64,000 nucleotides of DNA from Streptomyces sp. NBC_01754 (lineage in GTDB: Bacteria > Actinomycetota > Actinomycetes > Streptomycetales > Streptomycetaceae). Position 1 is the first letter of the stretch. Every line of letters starts with the position of its first letter. Location of the stretch: assembly GCF_035918015.1 (NCBI RefSeq), contig NZ_CP109132.1, positions 992,001 through 1,056,000 of the forward strand. Reading direction: 5' to 3'. The notes beneath the pieces were generated by a model. That model worked only from the letters and a program-made list of their open reading frames with translations, was not told where the DNA came from and did no database searches. The translations under genes and the position numbers were made by a program. Below are positions 58,869-64,000 of the stretch, piece by piece.

Positions 58869-59717
58869 CTACCAGGCCGGCGGGCTGGCTATGGAGCGGG
58901 CCAGCACGTCGTCCAGGACCCGGGCGGTCGTCTCGACGTCGTACGTCGAGTTGTCGATGATCGGCAGCCCCGAGCCGTACCAGCCGGCCATCCGGCCGTG
59001 GATCCGCGCGACCTCCTCGTCGGAGAGGCGGCGGTTGCCGGTGCGGGCGGCGTTGCGCTCCAGGACGACCTCCAGGCCGGGCAGCAGGACGACGGGCAGC
59101 AGACCGGGCCCCACATGGCGCTTCCAGCCGCCGAGCCCGACCACGGGCCGGTCCGGGAAGACGGCGTCGTCCAGGATGCAGGAGATCCCGTTGGCGAGGA
59201 AGTTGCGGGCGGCGAAGCCGCAGGTGCGGCGGGCCAGGCGGTACTGGGCCTCGGAGTGGTCGTTCCACCCGGCCTGCGGGTCGGCGAAGCCGGAGCAGAC
59301 CCATTCGCGGACGTCGTCCAGCGAGACGTGCGCGGTGGGGACGCGGCGCCGGCCCGCCCAGAACCTGGCGACCGTGGTCTTGCCCGCACCGGCCGGTCCG
59401 ATCAGGAGCACCGCGAGGGTGGCCGCGCCGGTGCCGGGTCCGGCGGGCTGCGCGGGGAGCGGGACGGGCCCGCCGGGCGGGAGCTGGACGTGCCCGGTGG
59501 CTTCCCTGGCGGGTGGGCCGGACGCGGGGCCGGCCCACCCGGGGCCGGGCCCTCGCGCGGGCTGCCCCTGACCCGGCTGCGGCCCTCGGGGGGCGGGGGG
59601 TACGGGCGGCTGCCCCGGCAAGGGCCCGGGGTGGCCTGGGTGCTGGGCCTGGTGCGTCCACGGTCCGCCTCCGGGAACGTGGGGCGGCGGCAGCGGGGCC
59701 CCCACTGCGTGCTGCAT
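58869..59717 (-). CDS. P-loop ATP-binding protein with proline-rich N-terminus
   Basis: A 282-residue protein. Residues 1-95 are extremely rich in Pro, Gly and Gln (PPHVPGGGPWTHQAQHPGHP and similar) and probably disordered. A zeta-toxin or kinase-like P-loop domain follows, with Walker A LLIGPAGAGKTTVARFW near 112 and LDDVREWVCSGFADPQ. NRRLSDEEVARIHGRM is near 225. It is conserved between aroQ and pepQ in Streptomyces but uncharacterised. GGAGTGG precedes ATG 59717. A small-molecule kinase role is plausible; a toxin role is unlikely, since no antitoxin is adjacent. Confidence 0.8.
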   Translation of the reverse strand: MQHAVGAPLPPPHVPGGGPWTHQAQHPGHPGPLPGQPPVPPAPRGPQPGQGQPARGPGPGWAGPASGPPAREATGHVQLPPGGPVPLPAQPAGPGTGAATLAVLLIGPAGAGKTTVARFWAGRRRVPTAHVSLDDVREWVCSGFADPQAGWNDHSEAQYRLARRTCGFAARNFLANGISCILDDAVFPDRPVVGLGGWKRHVGPGLLPVVLLPGLEVVLERNAARTGNRRLSDEEVARIHGRMAGWYGSGLPIIDNSTYDVETTARVLDDVLARSIASPPAW

Positions 59718-59836
59718 CCGGTGCCACTCCGTCTCGTACAGGCAACTGGCGCGGGTCGAGGGTCAACGGTACCGCCCCCGTACGTCATCACGTGAACGTC
59801 CGGGGGCGGCCCGAGGTGCCCGGTGGCCGGTCCCTG

Positions 59837-63104
<3,268 letters not shown>

Positions 63105-63230
63105 CGGTGCTCCTCATGCTCGCGCCTGTAACTGCGACGGCGCGACCGGGTGCGCGGCCCTGGCCCGCCACCCCTGATCCTCCCACGCCCGCGCACACGC
63201 GCAGGCCGCCGGTCCAGCAGACGGACGCCG

Positions 63231-64000
63231 CTACCCCACGCGCGCCGGCAGGGCGTCCTCCCCGGCAGCGCGCATGACCGCGAGGGGCGCGTCCAGCCCC
63301 GTCATCCGCTCCACCTGGAGGACGGCCTGGTGCACGAGCAGGTCGAGCCCGCCCACCACAGGCGCACCGGCGGCCGACCAACGGGCGGCCAGCACGGTGG
63401 GCCAGGGCTCGTACAGCACGTCGAACAGCGTGCCCGGAGACTCGGGTACCGCGTCGGCCAGCGCGTCCGTCGTCCCGGCGGGTGTGGTGGCGATCACCAG
63501 CGGGGCCCGAAGGCCCTGCGCCGCGTCCGCCCAGTCGGCGGTGCGCACCTCGACGCCGAGGCGTTCGCCCCAGCCGCGCATCTCGTCGGCGCGGACCGCG
63601 CTGCGGACGTACGCGGTGACCGGCCCCGTGCAGATCTGGGCGAGGGCGGCCAGTGCGGAGGAGGCCGTGGCACCGGCGCCGAGGATCGCGGCGGACTCCA
63701 CCTCGTCCACGGCGCGCTCCCGCAGGGCCGCGACCATGCCGGGGATGTCGGTGTTGTCGCCGGTCCGGCGGCCGTCCTCGGTGAAGACCACGGTGTTGAC
63801 GGCCTCGACGGAGGCGGCGGTCCCGCTGATCTCGTCCAGCAGCGGGATGATCGCCCGCTTGAGCGGCATGGTGAGGGACAGCCCGGCCCAGGAGGGGTCC
63901 AGGCCCTCGACGAAGGCGGGGAGCGCCGCCTCGTCGACGTCGAAGCGGTCGTACGACCACGTGTCGAGGCCGAGTTCGGCGTAGGCGGCCCGGTGCAGGA
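63231..64000 (-). CDS. aroE: Shikimate dehydrogenase, 5' end outside window
   Basis: A partial gene: about the first 20-30 codons lie beyond the right edge. Visible are the substrate domain with WAGLSLTMPLKRAIIPLLDE (catalytic Lys) and VEAVNTVVF, the NTDIPG segment (GDNTDIPGM) and the NADP-binding loop AAILGAGATASSALAAL. VVGGLDLLVHQAVLQVERMTG is near the C-terminus. It reduces 3-dehydroshikimate to shikimate. The glycine-rich loop GAGATA in place of GAGGAA is common in the actinobacterial form. It lies upstream of aroC on the same strand. Confidence 0.93.
   Translation of the reverse strand, partial: LHRAAYAELGLDTWSYDRFDVDEAALPAFVEGLDPSWAGLSLTMPLKRAIIPLLDEISGTAASVEAVNTVVFTEDGRRTGDNTDIPGMVAALRERAVDEVESAAILGAGATASSALAALAQICTGPVTAYVRSAVRADEMRGWGERLGVEVRTADWADAAQGLRAPLVIATTPAGTTDALADAVPESPGTLFDVLYEPWPTVLAARWSAAGAPVVGGLDLLVHQAVLQVERMTGLDAPLAVMRAAGEDALPARVG

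Noticed and set aside
57676..59766. 696-codon version of the M24 protein
   Set aside because: The upstream half is a shadow of the P-loop gene on the same strand; the family begins at ATG 58782.

Overview
The window is a very GC-rich actinobacterial chromosome segment, almost certainly Streptomyces. The supporting evidence is the combination of bldD, the sIHF nucleoid protein, a GH18 chitinase with DasR-like promoter repeats, a sesquiterpene synthase, frequent GTG starts, and the fixed order rpoZ-gmk-sIHF-pyrF...pyrR / bldD / nusB-efp-pepQ-aro. Most of it is core chromosome. The accessory parts are the left edge (1-2050), one complete insertion sequence (36190-37964) and possibly the terpene synthase. 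I found no rRNA, tRNA or CRISPR array.

Layout from the left. 1-1548 (minus strand) holds an amino-acid-ligase-type ATP-grasp enzyme translationally coupled to a possible acyltransferase cut by the window edge. Next to it lies a decayed tyrosine-integrase tail. 2056-9144 holds a Tat-exported C39-type peptidase, a small P-loop kinase, a possible small RNA with its own promoter and terminator, an EccA/CbxX-like AAA+ protein, and a pair of CNNM/CBS membrane proteins. 9334-15499 is a minus-strand run: ribD-ribE-ribM-ribBA-ribH-hisE-hisG plus a PH-domain membrane protein. An FMN riboswitch heads it. 15612-23146 holds a secreted chitinase, a ROK regulator divergent from an MFS transporter with a palindrome between them, a uracil/xanthine permease and a DUF5995-like protein. 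23180-28679 (minus) looks like an aromatic amine or amino acid catabolic locus: aldehyde dehydrogenase, Lrp/AsnC regulator, STAS protein, nitrilase-family hydrolase and flavin amine oxidase. guaB1 follows, then a divergent terpene synthase, a SorC-type regulator, rpe, rsmB and fmt.

An IS1634-like element with perfect 24-bp ends and a 6-bp target duplication sits 55 bp upstream of fmt. Beyond it, a small HTH-like gene faces priA-metK-coaBC-rpoZ-gmk-sIHF, all on the minus strand. The complete pyrimidine operon follows: pyrR-pyrB-pyrC-(membrane PH-like protein)-carA-carB-pyrD-pyrF. It has a PyrR-binding-loop-like sequence at the pyrR ribosome binding site. bldD is divergent, with a BldD-type palindrome over its -10. 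The right end is the shikimate block aroE(partial)-aroC-aroK/aroB-aroQ followed by a P-loop protein, pepQ, efp and nusB.

The most notable points are an uninterrupted aroK-aroB reading frame, a prolidase-like protein with three of five metal ligands replaced, the IS placed directly in front of fmt, the possible small RNA at about 4328-4396, and the ATP-grasp cassette beside an integrase remnant.
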